A stretch of 64,000 nt of DNA from JAICYJ01 sp963797565 (GCA_963797565.1 CAWCPM010000002.1:186001-250000); one strand, 5' to 3'. Counted from the stretch's first letter, positions 51,416-60,210 are shown. The notes: generated from the sequence alone by a model not told the origin. Program-made: numbers and translations.

Positions 51416-52334
51416 CCGACAGGATCGGCGTCCCTGGCGCCAGCCGCCAGGGACGCCGGCCGACCCGCGTCAGCTCGAAACCCTCGATCAGCTCGGCCGC
51501 CGCGACGGCGCCGCCGCCGCCGATGCCGGCCGATCCCGCCAGGGCGCCCACCACCTCCTGGGCGCTGGCCCCGGCGGCGCGCAGGTCGGCGACGGCCACA
51601 GCGCCGTGCCGTTTGGCCAGCCGCTCGCCGTCGTCCCCGAGCATCAGCGGCACGTGCGCGTAGGCGGGCTGCGGCAGCCCCAGCAGCTGCTGCAGCGCCA
51701 CCTGCCGGGCGGCCGACCCCAGCAGGTCATCACCGCGAACGACACCCGTCACGCCGTCGGCCGCGTCGTCGACCACCACCGCCAGCTGGTACGCGTAGAG
51801 GCCGTCGGAGCGCCGCACGATCACATCGCCGCCGACCGGCCGAGGGTTGCTGCCGTGCAGCCGGTCGCGCACCACGACGTCCCCCTCCGGCATGCGTACG
51901 CGCAGGGCCGGACGTTTCCCCTCGGCCCGCAGCCGTTCCCGCTGCGCGCCGGTCAGCTCGCGGCAGGTGCCGGGGTAGGCGGCGGGCGAGTCCTCGCCTC
52001 CGTGCGGTGCGGACGCCACCGCCGCCAGCTCACGGCGGGTGCAGAAGCACTCGTACACCAGCCCCCGCTGTGAGAGCCGCTCCAGGGCGGCAGCGTAGTC
52101 CGGGTCGCGCAGCGACTGCGGCCTGGTCTCCGCATCCCAGTCGAGGCCCAGCCAGGCCAGGTCGTCGCGGATCGCCTGGGCGTACTCCGGCCGGCAGCGG
52201 TCGCGGTCGAGATCCTCGATGCGTAGCAGCATCCTGCCTCCGCGCGCCCGTGCGTCCAACCAGGCCAGCAGCGCCGTGCGGGCGTTTCCCAGGTGCATGA
52301 GGCCGCTGGGGCTGGGCGCGAACCGCCCGACCAT
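51399..52334 (-). CDS. gluQ: Glutamyl-Q tRNA(Asp) synthetase
   Basis: A 311-residue class I synthetase-like protein without the anticodon domain. ATG 52334 starts MVGRFAPSPSGLMHLGNART (HIGH-like). The zinc motif is CFC...YPGTC (CxC and YxxxC) and the KMSKS equivalent is LAKRHGA. It attaches glutamate to queuosine at position 34 of tRNA-Asp. The C-terminal 25 residues drift from the family. It starts two bases after the amidase stop. Confidence 0.93.
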   Translation of the reverse strand: MVGRFAPSPSGLMHLGNARTALLAWLDARARGGRMLLRIEDLDRDRCRPEYAQAIRDDLAWLGLDWDAETRPQSLRDPDYAAALERLSQRGLVYECFCTRRELAAVASAPHGGEDSPAAYPGTCRELTGAQRERLRAEGKRPALRVRMPEGDVVVRDRLHGSNPRPVGGDVIVRRSDGLYAYQLAVVVDDAADGVTGVVRGDDLLGSAARQVALQQLLGLPQPAYAHVPLMLGDDGERLAKRHGAVAVADLRAAGASAQEVVGALAGSAGIGGGGAVAAAELIEGFELTRVGRRPWRLAPGTPILSATARS

Positions 52335-52336
52335 CG

Positions 52337-53740
52337 TCAACCTCTCCTGGGAGCCAGCGGCACGCGGCCGGCCAGGTCGAGCACCTGCTCGACTGCGGCC
52401 GCCGCCGACAAGAGCCCCCACTCCCCGCGAGGCCGGCCGACCAGCTGCATGCCCACCGGCAGGCCCTCCTCGGTGAGGTCGCACGGCAGGGCCACGACCG
52501 GGCACGAGGTGAGCGTGATCGCCGACGTGATCCGCAGCCACTCGACGTAGTTGTCAAACGTGACACCGGATACCTCGCGGATCCACCGCGTGGACACGTC
52601 GAACGGCGCGACGCAGGCGGTCGGGCAGAGCAGCAGGTCGTAGCCGGCCATGAACTCCGACATGCGCTGGAAGATGGCGCCGCGGGCCTGCTCGGCCTGG
52701 GCGATCCGCTCGACCGAGAGGCTCAGACCGAACTCGATGTTCCAGATGATGTCGGGCTTGAGGCGGTCGCGGTCGGTCGCATACAGCAGCTCCATGCCGG
52801 CGACGAACCCGGCGCCGCGCAAGACCTGGAATGTCTCGGGCGCACCGGTCAGGTCGGGCGACGCCTCCTCCACCTCGACCCCGGCCGCCGCCAGTCGCTC
52901 CACGGCGCGGCGGCACGCTTCGCGAACGTCGGCGGCGACCGGTGTCACGCCGCCCAGATCGGGGGCGTAGGCGACTCGCCCCGGCAGCGCGGGCGCGGAC
53001 GCTGCGTCGGCGAACGGGCGCTCCGGCGCCTCCAGTGACAGCGGGTCGCGTGCGTCGAGGCCGGCCATGGCATCCAGCATCAGCGCCGCATCGGCCACGG
53101 TGCGGCCCATCGGCCCCTCGACCGACATCGTCTCGAACGGCAGCGGCGAGGGGCCGGCGGCCACCCGGCCGGGGCTGGGCCGGACGCCCACCACGCCGCA
53201 GAAGCCGGCCGGGGTGCGCACGCTGCCGCCCAGGTCGGATCCGGTTGCAAGCCACACCTGGCCGCTGGCCAGGGCTGCAGCCGAGCCGCCCGACGAGCCG
53301 CCGCAGGTGCGGGACGTGTCCCACGGGTTCCGGGTCTCCCCGAACACCTCGTTGAAGGTGTTGGCGCCGGCCCCGAACTCGGGCGTGTTCGACTTCGCCA
53401 CGACCACGGCGCCGCGCTGCTCGAGGCGCTCGACCATGAAGTCTGAGCGGTCGGGCACGTGGTCGGCATAGATCGGGGATCCGTAGGTGGTGAGGACACC
53501 GGCCACGTCGTTGAGGTCCTTGACGGCGATTGGCAGCCCGGCCAGCGGCGCGTCGCGGGAGGCGCGGTCGGCCTGCTCGAAGGCCCGCTCGGCACAGACC
53601 GTTGGCAGCGCGTTCAGCTGCGGGTCGACCTGCTCGATCCGCCGCAGCGCCGACTCCACCAGCTCCCGCGACGAGACCTCGCCCGAGCGCAGCAGCGCGA
53701 CCGCTTCGACGGCGGTCAGCATGCAGAGGTCGTCGGACAC
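52337..53740 (-). CDS. Amidase signature family protein
   Basis: A 467-residue amidase: catalytic Lys in PIAVKDLNDVAG, Ser cis-Ser Lys site GGSSGGSAAALASG, and the nucleophile Ser in GSDLGGSVRTPAGFCG. The C-terminal part (SCPVVALPCDLTEEGLPVGM) is family-typical. No gatB or gatC lies nearby, so this is more likely a catabolic amidase than GatA. It precedes gluQ on the same strand by two bases. Confidence 0.92.
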   Translation of the reverse strand: MSDDLCMLTAVEAVALLRSGEVSSRELVESALRRIEQVDPQLNALPTVCAERAFEQADRASRDAPLAGLPIAVKDLNDVAGVLTTYGSPIYADHVPDRSDFMVERLEQRGAVVVAKSNTPEFGAGANTFNEVFGETRNPWDTSRTCGGSSGGSAAALASGQVWLATGSDLGGSVRTPAGFCGVVGVRPSPGRVAAGPSPLPFETMSVEGPMGRTVADAALMLDAMAGLDARDPLSLEAPERPFADAASAPALPGRVAYAPDLGGVTPVAADVREACRRAVERLAAAGVEVEEASPDLTGAPETFQVLRGAGFVAGMELLYATDRDRLKPDIIWNIEFGLSLSVERIAQAEQARGAIFQRMSEFMAGYDLLLCPTACVAPFDVSTRWIREVSGVTFDNYVEWLRITSAITLTSCPVVALPCDLTEEGLPVGMQLVGRPRGEWGLLSAAAAVEQVLDLAGRVPLAPRRG

Positions 53741-53787
53741 GTCCGCCAGCCTACCGGCGCCACAGGTTGACGCTCTACGATGGCGTC

Positions 53788-54420
53788 ATGGCGTCGACCG
53801 GGAACGGGTTTGACCGGCTGTTCGAGCAGCCGCCCACGCTTGAGGGAATCCGGGTGCGCATGGAGCCGTTTGCCGAGCACCATCGCGAGGGGTTGTGGAC
53901 GGCGCTGGGCGACCCCGCCGTGTGGCGCTGGGTGAAGATCGATGCCTCGGCAGGGCGCGAGGTGTTCGACGCCTGGTTCGACGAGGCGGTGGCGGAAACC
54001 GCAGCGCAGGCCGAGTTCGGATTCGTGACCGTTGGGCGAGAGGACGACCGGCCGGTTGGCAGCAGCCGCTTCCTGGCTCTGCGCCCGGCCGACCGCGGCG
54101 TCGAGATCGGCTGGTCGCTGGTCTCACCGGCGGCCTGGGGCACGGGCGCGAACACCGAGGCCAAGCTGCTGATGCTGGCGCACGCGTTCGAGCAGCTGGG
54201 CTGCGCGCGGGTCGAGTTCAAGACGGACGCGCGCAACGAGCGGGCGAGAGCGGCGCTGGCAGCGCTGCCGTCCACGTTCGAGGGCATCTTCCGCAAGCAC
54301 ATGCTGATGTTCGGCGGGCGCTGGCGCGACTCGGCCTGGTACTCGATCACCGACGACGAGTGGCCACGGGTGCGCGAGCTGCTTTCCGAGCGGCTGGCTG
54401 CACAGCTCACGACGGCGTGA
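53788..54420 (+). CDS. RimJ/RimL-type GNAT acetyltransferase
   Basis: A 210-residue GNAT of the ribosomal-protein N-acetyltransferase type: GIRVRMEPFAEHHREGLW at the start, GVEIGWSLVSPAAWGTGANT (acetyl-CoA loop region), LMLAHAFEQLGCARVEFKTD and ARNERARAALAAL. ATG 53788 fits the family. The substrate may be a small molecule or protein N-terminus. It lies upstream of tRNA-Glu on the same strand. Confidence 0.92.
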   Translation: MASTGNGFDRLFEQPPTLEGIRVRMEPFAEHHREGLWTALGDPAVWRWVKIDASAGREVFDAWFDEAVAETAAQAEFGFVTVGREDDRPVGSSRFLALRPADRGVEIGWSLVSPAAWGTGANTEAKLLMLAHAFEQLGCARVEFKTDARNERARAALAALPSTFEGIFRKHMLMFGGRWRDSAWYSITDDEWPRVRELLSERLAAQLTTA

Positions 54421-54480
54421 CCAGCGACGGCGTCTGGCGAGCGGCGCTTGCTAGAATCCGCGCCGCCTCGGGGCGACCGT

Positions 54481-54553
54481 GCCGCATTCGTCTAGGGGCC
54501 TAGGACGCCGCCCTCTCACGGCGGTAACACCGGTTCGAATCCGGTATGCGGTA
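54481..54553 (+). tRNA. tRNA-Glu (CUC)
   Basis: A 73-base cloverleaf: acceptor GCCGCAT/ATGCGGT with one G-T pair and A as discriminator, D-region TCTAGGGGCCTAGGAC, anticodon stem CCGCC/GGCGG with loop CTCTCAC (anticodon CTC), and T-arm ACCGG-TTCGAAT-CCGGT. The CCA is not encoded. Confidence 0.96.
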
Positions 54554-54558
54554 CCTCT

Positions 54559-54588
54559 CGAAAACCCCTGCTAATCCGGGGGTTTTCG
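54559..54588 (+). terminator. Terminator of tRNA-Glu
   Basis: Arms CGAAAACCCC (54559-54568) and GGGGTTTTCG (54579-54588) pair perfectly over ten bases with a ten-base loop. It begins six bases after the tRNA and carries a T4 in the descending arm. Confidence 0.85.
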
Positions 54589-54717
54589 GCGTTCCGGGAG
54601 CGGTCGAGATTCGGCCATCCGGGTGGCGGGGCGTTTGCGCCAGTCGCGCAGCGGTTCGATGGGCTACCCGACGGGGAGCTGCCTTGTCCACGATATTGCT
54701 AACTCGACCGAACCGGG

Positions 54718-54736
54718 CCGGTTCGAATCCGGTATG
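54718..54736 (+). repeat. Duplicate of the tRNA-Glu 3' end (att-like)
   Basis: CCGGTTCGAATCCGGTATG at 54718-54736 is identical to the tRNA-Glu T-arm and acceptor start at 54530-54548, in the same orientation, 188 bases apart. Direct copies of a tRNA 3' end are the usual mark of tyrosine-recombinase integration, but no integrase lies between or beside them. The bases between (54589-54717) hold no gene. Confidence 0.6.
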
Positions 54737-54745
54737 AGTAGTCCG

Positions 54746-54769
54746 CGGGACCCTGTGTGAGGGTTCCCG
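54746..54769 (+). terminator. Hairpin after the duplicated tRNA end
   Basis: CGGGA-CCCT pairs with AGGG-T-TCCCG with one bulge and a five-base loop, nine bases after the duplicated tRNA fragment, as if this fragment once belonged to a transcribed tRNA gene. Confidence 0.5.
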
Positions 54770-54809
54770 GCGCGCACCGTTCCCCACCCGCCACCTATGC
54801 TCTAGGGCG

Positions 54810-55634
54810 ATGCGACGCATACTTGCGCTCGTTCTGGCTGTGGTGTCACTCGCAGGCTGCACCGGGACGGGCGGGTCGGCCGCACCACCCTCAGCGGCCG
54901 TCGTGGCCGGCGGCAGCGCCCAGCAGCGAGCGCTGATGGCGTACATCCTGCACGAGCTGGGGGCGTCCAGCATCGAGCGGGTGTGGATCGGTAACCCGCC
55001 GCATCAGGGAAGGGACGGGGTGCCGCCAGGACCACACTGGCTGGCGTTGCGTATTCGCGCTCATACGGGCCTGAACGACACTCGCGACCTGGCGGGGCGC
55101 GCACAGGCGATGATCGCCGCCGACCTGTTCGCACGGTCATCGGCCGCCTCCGGCCTGCCCGCCATCAACGGCGCCAGCCTGCACCTGCACGACGCAGACG
55201 GCCGCCGCCTGTATGCAACGTCATGGCGCACGTCGCCCCATCGCAGCAGGCTGCTCGGCTGGTCGCAGCAGGGTCGATTGCTGCGTACGGCGATCGCGCA
55301 TGCCGTCCTTTCGAACGGCTTCGGCGTCGACTCGATCCGGCTGATAGGCGCGCCGGTGGAGGCCGCCGAGATCGTCGTTACCGCCACGTCCCCACATGGC
55401 ATGCGCCTCCGCCTCGATCGCGTCGAGGCGGCGCTGCGGCCGCTCCAGCGCCCGGCACGGCCTCGCGGTATGTGGTCGTCCTTGACGTACCTCCAGGTCA
55501 ACGGCTGCGGGCAGCCGGTCGCCGCCGTTGGTGTCGGCGGAGGCTGGGCCGACCAGCGATGGCTGTGCCCGAATCCCTCGACGGTCGCCGGCAAGGATGA
55601 GGAGACCTGCCCACCACCCGCGCGCGGCTGTTGA
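54810..55634 (+). CDS. Lipoprotein of unknown function
   Basis: A 274-residue lipoprotein: signal ILALVLAVVSLAGC with the lipidated Cys at residue 17. The mature part has an alpha/beta pattern (ALMAYILHELGASSIERVWI, IAHAVLSNGFGVDSIRLIGA) and a Cys-rich C-terminus (LQVNGCGQPVAAVGVGGGW, then further Cys near the end). No family is recognised. It starts 256 bases after tRNA-Glu, a gap that holds terminators and the duplicated tRNA end only. Confidence 0.78.
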   Translation: MRRILALVLAVVSLAGCTGTGGSAAPPSAAVVAGGSAQQRALMAYILHELGASSIERVWIGNPPHQGRDGVPPGPHWLALRIRAHTGLNDTRDLAGRAQAMIAADLFARSSAASGLPAINGASLHLHDADGRRLYATSWRTSPHRSRLLGWSQQGRLLRTAIAHAVLSNGFGVDSIRLIGAPVEAAEIVVTATSPHGMRLRLDRVEAALRPLQRPARPRGMWSSLTYLQVNGCGQPVAAVGVGGGWADQRWLCPNPSTVAGKDEETCPPPARGC

Positions 55635-55656
55635 CGCACTGTGTACGCTTTGCGCC

Positions 55657-56142
55657 GTGAATGACACCACCCCCATCGCCGTGCTCTCCTCCCCGCAGGG
55701 CGCCGACGAGGCCGTCGAGCTGCTGCACGGCAACGGCATCAAGTGCGCGGTCGCGAATCCGGTGATGACGACGTTCGGCTCGAACCAGATGGGCTCCGGC
55801 TACACCGTGATCGTGGCCGACGAGGACAAGAAGCGGGCAAAGGAGGCGCTGGAGGGGATGCTGGGTGCCAAGTGGTTCCTGCGCACCAGCTCCGGCCAGC
55901 GCTACCACGCCTTCGAGACCGCCACCGCTGACGAGATCCGCGAGCATCTCGCCGAGGCGCGCGAGCCCGACGGAGGCTGGTCGACGACCGACATCGGACA
56001 TCTCGCCGACCTGCTCGATCAGCACCGCCACTCCTACGTGGGGAAGCTCTTCAAGCACGGCCACCCGCTGGAAGGCCGGACGCTCGACGAGTGGGCCGTT
56101 GCCTGCGGCTGCGAGCACGTGCACACCGACGTGCACGACTAG
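55657..56142 (+). CDS. DUF2007-like signal-transducing domain protein
   Basis: From GTG 55657, 161 residues. The first 70 (IAVLSSPQGADEAVELLHGN, then SGYTVIVADEDKKRAKEAL) resemble the DUF2007 putative signal-transducing fold. The second half is acidic and His-rich (HRHSYVGKLFKHGHP, WAVACGCEHVHTDVHD), perhaps binding a metal. It follows the lipoprotein gene after 22 bases. Confidence 0.7.
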   Translation: MNDTTPIAVLSSPQGADEAVELLHGNGIKCAVANPVMTTFGSNQMGSGYTVIVADEDKKRAKEALEGMLGAKWFLRTSSGQRYHAFETATADEIREHLAEAREPDGGWSTTDIGHLADLLDQHRHSYVGKLFKHGHPLEGRTLDEWAVACGCEHVHTDVHD

Positions 56143-56246
56143 CACCGCCCGTCACAGGTCTCCCGCCTGCCGGTGGTCATGAACCGCTACGCCCCGCCTG
56201 CCGTACCCCGGGTAGTGATGTCCAAGACTCCCCGAGGAGGTATCTC

Positions 56247-56387
56247 ATGAGCACCAACACACCTGAGACCATGCCCGGCCGCAACTGGGCCGTCTGGATC
56301 GGACTGGCTGTCGCGGCGGTGATCGTCGTAGGACTGCTCGTCTACGCGGGCGGCGGCGGAAGCGGCGGCGGAGGCGGCGGCTACTGA
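56247..56387 (+). CDS. Small single-span membrane protein with Gly-rich tail
   Basis: A 46-residue protein with a strong GAGGAGG ribosome site seven bases before ATG 56247. It has one helix (WAVWIGLAVAAVIVVGLLVY) and a Gly/Ser tail ending in GGGGGGY. The good ribosome site supports translation; the function is unknown. Confidence 0.7.
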   Translation: MSTNTPETMPGRNWAVWIGLAVAAVIVVGLLVYAGGGGSGGGGGGY

Positions 56388-56437
56388 CCGACCGGGCGGG
56401 CGGGGAACGATCGGGACCCGTCGAGGGTCTCAGGGGT

Positions 56438-56818
56438 ATGAGAACCGTCCGCCCTGTCGCCGCCGCCGTTCTCGCCGTCTCGGCCCTTGCCACCGGCTGC
56501 CTCGGCGGCGCCCCCCACGCCGACGTCGCGACGGTGCCCACCACCGGCGTGATCGTCACCGTGGGCGGTCCGGCGCCGGGAGCCCCCGCGCCGATACCAG
56601 GCGTGGAGCTACGCCTGGTCGGCGCGGGTGGCTCCGTGAACGTTCGCGCCGACCGGCGGGGCCGGTTCACCGCCGACCTCGCGCCCGGCAGGTACCGGGT
56701 CACGATCACCGGCCACGGTCCAACGGCTAACGGAGTACCGATGCAGCCGACGCCCGACGCGATAGTCGTCCCGCACGCAGGCGGCCATCCGGTGTGGCTG
56801 GTCGTCTCGATCAAGTAG
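56438..56818 (+). CDS. Lipoprotein with CarboxypepD_reg-like domain
   Basis: A 126-residue lipoprotein: signal VAAAVLAVSALATGC, then a short linker and one beta-sandwich domain (GVIVTVGGPAPGAPAPIPGV, VNVRADRRGRFTADLAPGRY, RVTITGHG) of the carboxypeptidase regulatory-like/transthyretin type. It is anchored on the outer face of the membrane; such domains often bind or present surface polymers. The specific role is unknown. Confidence 0.8.
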   Translation: MRTVRPVAAAVLAVSALATGCLGGAPHADVATVPTTGVIVTVGGPAPGAPAPIPGVELRLVGAGGSVNVRADRRGRFTADLAPGRYRVTITGHGPTANGVPMQPTPDAIVVPHAGGHPVWLVVSIK

Positions 56819-56988
56819 CCGTCCCGTAACCGGGTAGGTGGCCGGCCGGCCGTACGACATCATGGGATACATGGTCAGGCTGTGTCCCGCCCCGTCCTGC
56901 AGACATCTTCGTTTTGTAACCCGACAAGCAGGGATGTAAGATCAGCGCCTCGGCCGCAACGGAAAGCCGGGAGGACGGGGGTCCATGG

Positions 56989-58032
56989 ATGCTCAGGTTG
57001 CTTTCTGAGCAACGGCGTGTGCGGCGGTGCGGCGCGATGTTGGCGGTGGGGCTGGCGATGCTCGCGGTGGCCCTTCCCGCACAGGCACGCGCCGCCGACG
57101 GCCCGCGCTTCCTGCTCGTGTCGGCCCCACACGGCGCCACCGTGCGTTCGTCGCCCGGTGGCGAAACCGTGGCCCACCTGCCCGCCGCCACACCGCTCGG
57201 CGCGCCCACCTGGCTGTGGGTGGTGCGCACCACCACGAACCGCCGCTGGGGCCGTGTGGTGCTGCCGCTGAAGCCGAACGGCCGCACCGGCTGGATCAAC
57301 CTGCACGGCCTTCGCACCGTCCACACCAGCACCTGGATCCGCGCCAGCCTGCGCGACCGCCGCATCTGGCTGATGCACGGCTCGCGCCCGCTGGCCTCCT
57401 TCTCGGCGGCGATCGGCGCCGTCACCACCCCCACCCCCGCCGGCCGCTTCAGCGTCACCGACAGCCTCGCCACCGGTGACCCATCAGGCCCGTTCGGCTG
57501 GTACGCCTTCGGCCTCTCGGGTCACCAGCCGCACCTGCCTGCGAACTGGTCGGGCGGGGATCAGCTGGCGATCCACGGCACCGACGATCCGGCGTCGATC
57601 GGCACCGCCGCCTCACATGGCTGTCTCCGCGTCTCGCCCCAGGCGCTCGCGCGCCTCCGTCCGGCACTGCACCTGGGCACGCCGGTCGTGATCATGCCCA
57701 CCGTCGATCGTGCCATGGTCGTTGCCAAAGCCTCCGCATGGCCGCGACCGTCCTGCTCCGTCTCGGCAAACGGCCGCCCGTCCCGCGACAGACGGATTCA
57801 CGACCGCTCTGGTAGTCCATCTGGTGCACTCCCCGACGACCGTGCTGCTCGCGGTCAACGCGTATCTGCACACGGTCGCGCCGATGGCCGCGACGGCGCC
57901 GCCGGCCATCCTGTCCCGTCGCGTGGACGGCCCCGCGCACCGCGACGGGCTGCGCACCCACTCCACCCCGATCCGCTACCCGCAGTCGCAGCCGGCGGCC
58001 GACGCCGGGACGCCCGCTCTCGGTCAGCCTGA
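56989..58032 (+). CDS. L,D-transpeptidase (YkuD family)
   Basis: A secreted L,D-transpeptidase: signal-like AMLAVGLAMLAVALPAQARA, an SH3-like region (LLVSAPHGATVRSSPGGETV) and a YkuD domain with IHGTDDPASIGTAASHGC and LRVSPQAL. The catalytic Cys and both His are present. It would cross-link or anchor to peptidoglycan. The family normally ends near VVIMP; the last about 100 residues here are low-complexity and may be a frameshift run-on, so the 3' end is uncertain. Confidence 0.88.
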   Translation: MLRLLSEQRRVRRCGAMLAVGLAMLAVALPAQARAADGPRFLLVSAPHGATVRSSPGGETVAHLPAATPLGAPTWLWVVRTTTNRRWGRVVLPLKPNGRTGWINLHGLRTVHTSTWIRASLRDRRIWLMHGSRPLASFSAAIGAVTTPTPAGRFSVTDSLATGDPSGPFGWYAFGLSGHQPHLPANWSGGDQLAIHGTDDPASIGTAASHGCLRVSPQALARLRPALHLGTPVVIMPTVDRAMVVAKASAWPRPSCSVSANGRPSRDRRIHDRSGSPSGALPDDRAARGQRVSAHGRADGRDGAAGHPVPSRGRPRAPRRAAHPLHPDPLPAVAAGGRRRDARSRSA

Positions 58033-58055
58033 GCCCGTGCCGCGCCTGTAGGCGC

Positions 58056-59288
58056 TCATCCGGAGGCGCTGGGTAGGTCGAAGGCACGCTGCGCCTCGTC
58101 TGCGATGTACCGGGCGATGGCGAGCGACGAGGTCGCCCCCGGTGAGGGTGCGTTGCGCACGTGCAGCGCGTGGTCGGTGTGCGAGAACACGAAGTCGTCG
58201 ACCAGCCGCCCGGCGCGGTCGACCGCCTGGGCGCGGACGCCGGCGAACCCGGGCAGCACGTCGCTCTGCCTCAGCTCGGGCACGAACTCGGCCGCCGCCG
58301 CCACGAAGCTCCCGCCCGGCAGGAGGTGGCGGGCCTCGTCGATGCCGGTGCGCCAGAAGCGCCGGGCCATGCGATAGGTGCCGGGCCAGGTGAGCGTGGA
58401 GGCGACGTCGGCCGGTCGCACCCGCAGCAGCGAGTACGCGTCGCGGGCGCCGGCCAGGAGCGCGCTGGGCCCGATCAGCACCTCGCCGTCGATACGCCTG
58501 GTCAGGTGCACTCCCAGGAACGGCAGCTCCGGATCGGGCACCGGGTACACCATGCCCCGCACCAGCGAGCGCCGCTCCGGCCGCAGCCGCATGTAGGCGC
58601 CGCGGAAGGGCACGATCCGGGGGTTGGCGCCGCCGCCGGCCATCGTCGCAAGCCGGTCGGACCAGCCGCCGGCGCAGAACAGCGCGTGCCTCGCCCGCGT
58701 CTCACCGCTGGTGTGGGTCAGCCGCACCCACCCGGACGCGACGCGCACGCCGGTGACGCGGCAGCCGGTGGTGATGGTGCCGCCGGCCGACTCCACGTCG
58801 TCCGCGTACGCCGCGGCCACGCGGCCGTAGTCGACGATGCCGGTCTCGGGCGAGTGCAGCCCGTCCAGCGCGCGCACGTGCGGCTCGATCTCGGCGATGC
58901 GGTCGCGGTCCAGCCGCGCCAGGCCGGGCACGCCGTTGGCGGTGCCGCGGCGCTCGAGCTCGTCCAGGCGCGCCACCTGGCCGGGCTCGGTTGCCACGAT
59001 CAGCTTGCCGCACCGCTCGATCGGGATCTCTCGCGCATCGCAGTACTCGTACAGCTCGCGGGCGCCGGCCACGCACAGCGCGGCCTTCAGCGATCCCGGC
59101 TGGTAGTAGACGCCCTGGTGGACGACGCCGGAGTTGTGGCCGGTCTGGTGCGTTGCGATCGCCCCTTCGCGCTCCAGCACCTGCAGCGACAGCTGCGGAT
59201 GGCGGTGGGCCAGTTCGCGGGCCGTGGCCAGGCCGAGGATGCCGGCACCGACCACGGCGAGGTCGCACTCGCCGCGGGGGCCGCTCAT
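58056..59288 (-). CDS. lhgO: L-2-hydroxyglutarate oxidase
   Basis: A 410-residue FAD enzyme of the DAO superfamily: dinucleotide motif LAVVGAGILGLATARELAHR, the LhgO-typical THQTGHNSGVVHQGVYYQPG and SLKAALCVAGARELYEYC, PFRGAYMRLRP, and a C-terminal NAPSPGATSSLAIARYIAD. It oxidises L-2-hydroxyglutarate to 2-oxoglutarate and passes electrons to quinone at the membrane. It stands alone here; no lysine-degradation genes are nearby. Confidence 0.94.
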   Translation of the reverse strand: MSGPRGECDLAVVGAGILGLATARELAHRHPQLSLQVLEREGAIATHQTGHNSGVVHQGVYYQPGSLKAALCVAGARELYEYCDAREIPIERCGKLIVATEPGQVARLDELERRGTANGVPGLARLDRDRIAEIEPHVRALDGLHSPETGIVDYGRVAAAYADDVESAGGTITTGCRVTGVRVASGWVRLTHTSGETRARHALFCAGGWSDRLATMAGGGANPRIVPFRGAYMRLRPERRSLVRGMVYPVPDPELPFLGVHLTRRIDGEVLIGPSALLAGARDAYSLLRVRPADVASTLTWPGTYRMARRFWRTGIDEARHLLPGGSFVAAAAEFVPELRQSDVLPGFAGVRAQAVDRAGRLVDDFVFSHTDHALHVRNAPSPGATSSLAIARYIADEAQRAFDLPSASG

Positions 59289-59364
59289 CCCTGCCTCAGC
59301 GTGCGCACGAGCATGTAGTTCGCGTCGCCCAGGGCCAGCTCCTGCCCGCGAACCGCCGAAGTAG

Positions 59365-59706
59365 CTACCGGGAGCGCGTCTTGCCGTGCGGCAGCAGCGC
59401 TGCCGAGACGACCGCGAACAGCGCGACCACCACCAGCAGGCCGCCCTCGACCGCCAGGAACATGTCCTCGCTGATGTCGCCCACGATCCAGTGGTAGGGC
59501 ACGCCGGTGAGCGCGGCCACCAGGCCGCAGGCGCCGCCGGCCACGGCCATGATCCGTGTCAGCCGGTAGGCCCCGGCCGAGTTGGTGTCGCCGGGGATGT
59601 GCATCGCGAGGATCGCGATCAGGCCGGTGCACAGGCAGGACAGCCCGAGCAGGACCATCGCGGTTCCCGCAGTCCGTGACCCCTCATACAGCAGACCCTC
59701 GATCAC
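59365..59706 (-). CDS. Small three-helix membrane protein
   Basis: A 113-residue integral membrane protein with three predicted helices (TAMVLLGLSCLCTGLIAILA, IMAVAGGACGLVAALTG, LAVEGGLLVVVALFAVVSAA). No family is recognised. It lies 76 bases upstream of lhgO on the same strand and may share its transcript. Confidence 0.75.
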   Translation of the reverse strand: MIEGLLYEGSRTAGTAMVLLGLSCLCTGLIAILAMHIPGDTNSAGAYRLTRIMAVAGGACGLVAALTGVPYHWIVGDISEDMFLAVEGGLLVVVALFAVVSAALLPHGKTRSR

Positions 59707-59774
59707 CAGCCGAGGCTACACGCATTTTTCCCGGCCGACAACGAGTCTTCACACACTCCATACAATCGGTCAAC

Positions 59775-60194
59775 CTAGTTGCCCTTGGTGTGCTTCTTGG
59801 CCGGGGGCGGCGCCGCCGCCTGAGCCGCGGCCACGCCGGCTGCGTACCCCGACGCGTAGCCCGCCGTGCGCCCCTTCTTGATGCCGGCGGTGCGGCCCTT
59901 CTTGATGCCGGCCACCATCCCGTCGTGCTTGCCCTGGCGGTAGCCGGCGTTCTGGCCGGTGTCCTTGCCCTTGGCCAGGCCGGCCGTGTACCCGGCATCG
60001 TGGCCGCTCTGGTACGCGCTGTGCTGGGCGGCCGCGAGGTCTGACTGCGAGATGCCCGAGCCCGTGTGCACGGTGTAGGCGGCGATGCCCACGACCATCG
60101 AGAGCATGGCGGCGAGCGCCAGCGCAAGCAGCAGCGCGGCCGGGCTGAAGCGCGGCAGGGAGATGGGCGGCGGGTTTGACGAGGTCGATGACAT
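59775..60194 (-). CDS. Membrane protein with a Gly-periodic GxxxG repeat domain
   Basis: A 139-residue protein: one helix (AALLLALALAAMLSMVVGIA) followed by a region with Gly at every fourth residue (GHDAGYTAGLAKGKDTGQNA, then GYRQGKHDGMVAG), a tandem GIKKGRTA pair and a Lys-rich tail. The spacing resembles a helix with a Gly stripe, as in Yae1-like repeats. It may self-assemble or bind another helix. The gene ends 16 bases before... gltX lies downstream on the same strand. Confidence 0.7.
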   Translation of the reverse strand: MSSTSSNPPPISLPRFSPAALLLALALAAMLSMVVGIAAYTVHTGSGISQSDLAAAQHSAYQSGHDAGYTAGLAKGKDTGQNAGYRQGKHDGMVAGIKKGRTAGIKKGRTAGYASGYAAGVAAAQAAAPPPAKKHTKGN

Positions 60195-60210
60195 GGGACC
60201 TCAGACGTGC

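Noticed and set aside
54546..54737. A 63-residue frame after tRNA-Glu
   Set aside because: It begins inside the tRNA and ends inside the duplicated tRNA end (NRAGSNPV); no ribosome site or family.
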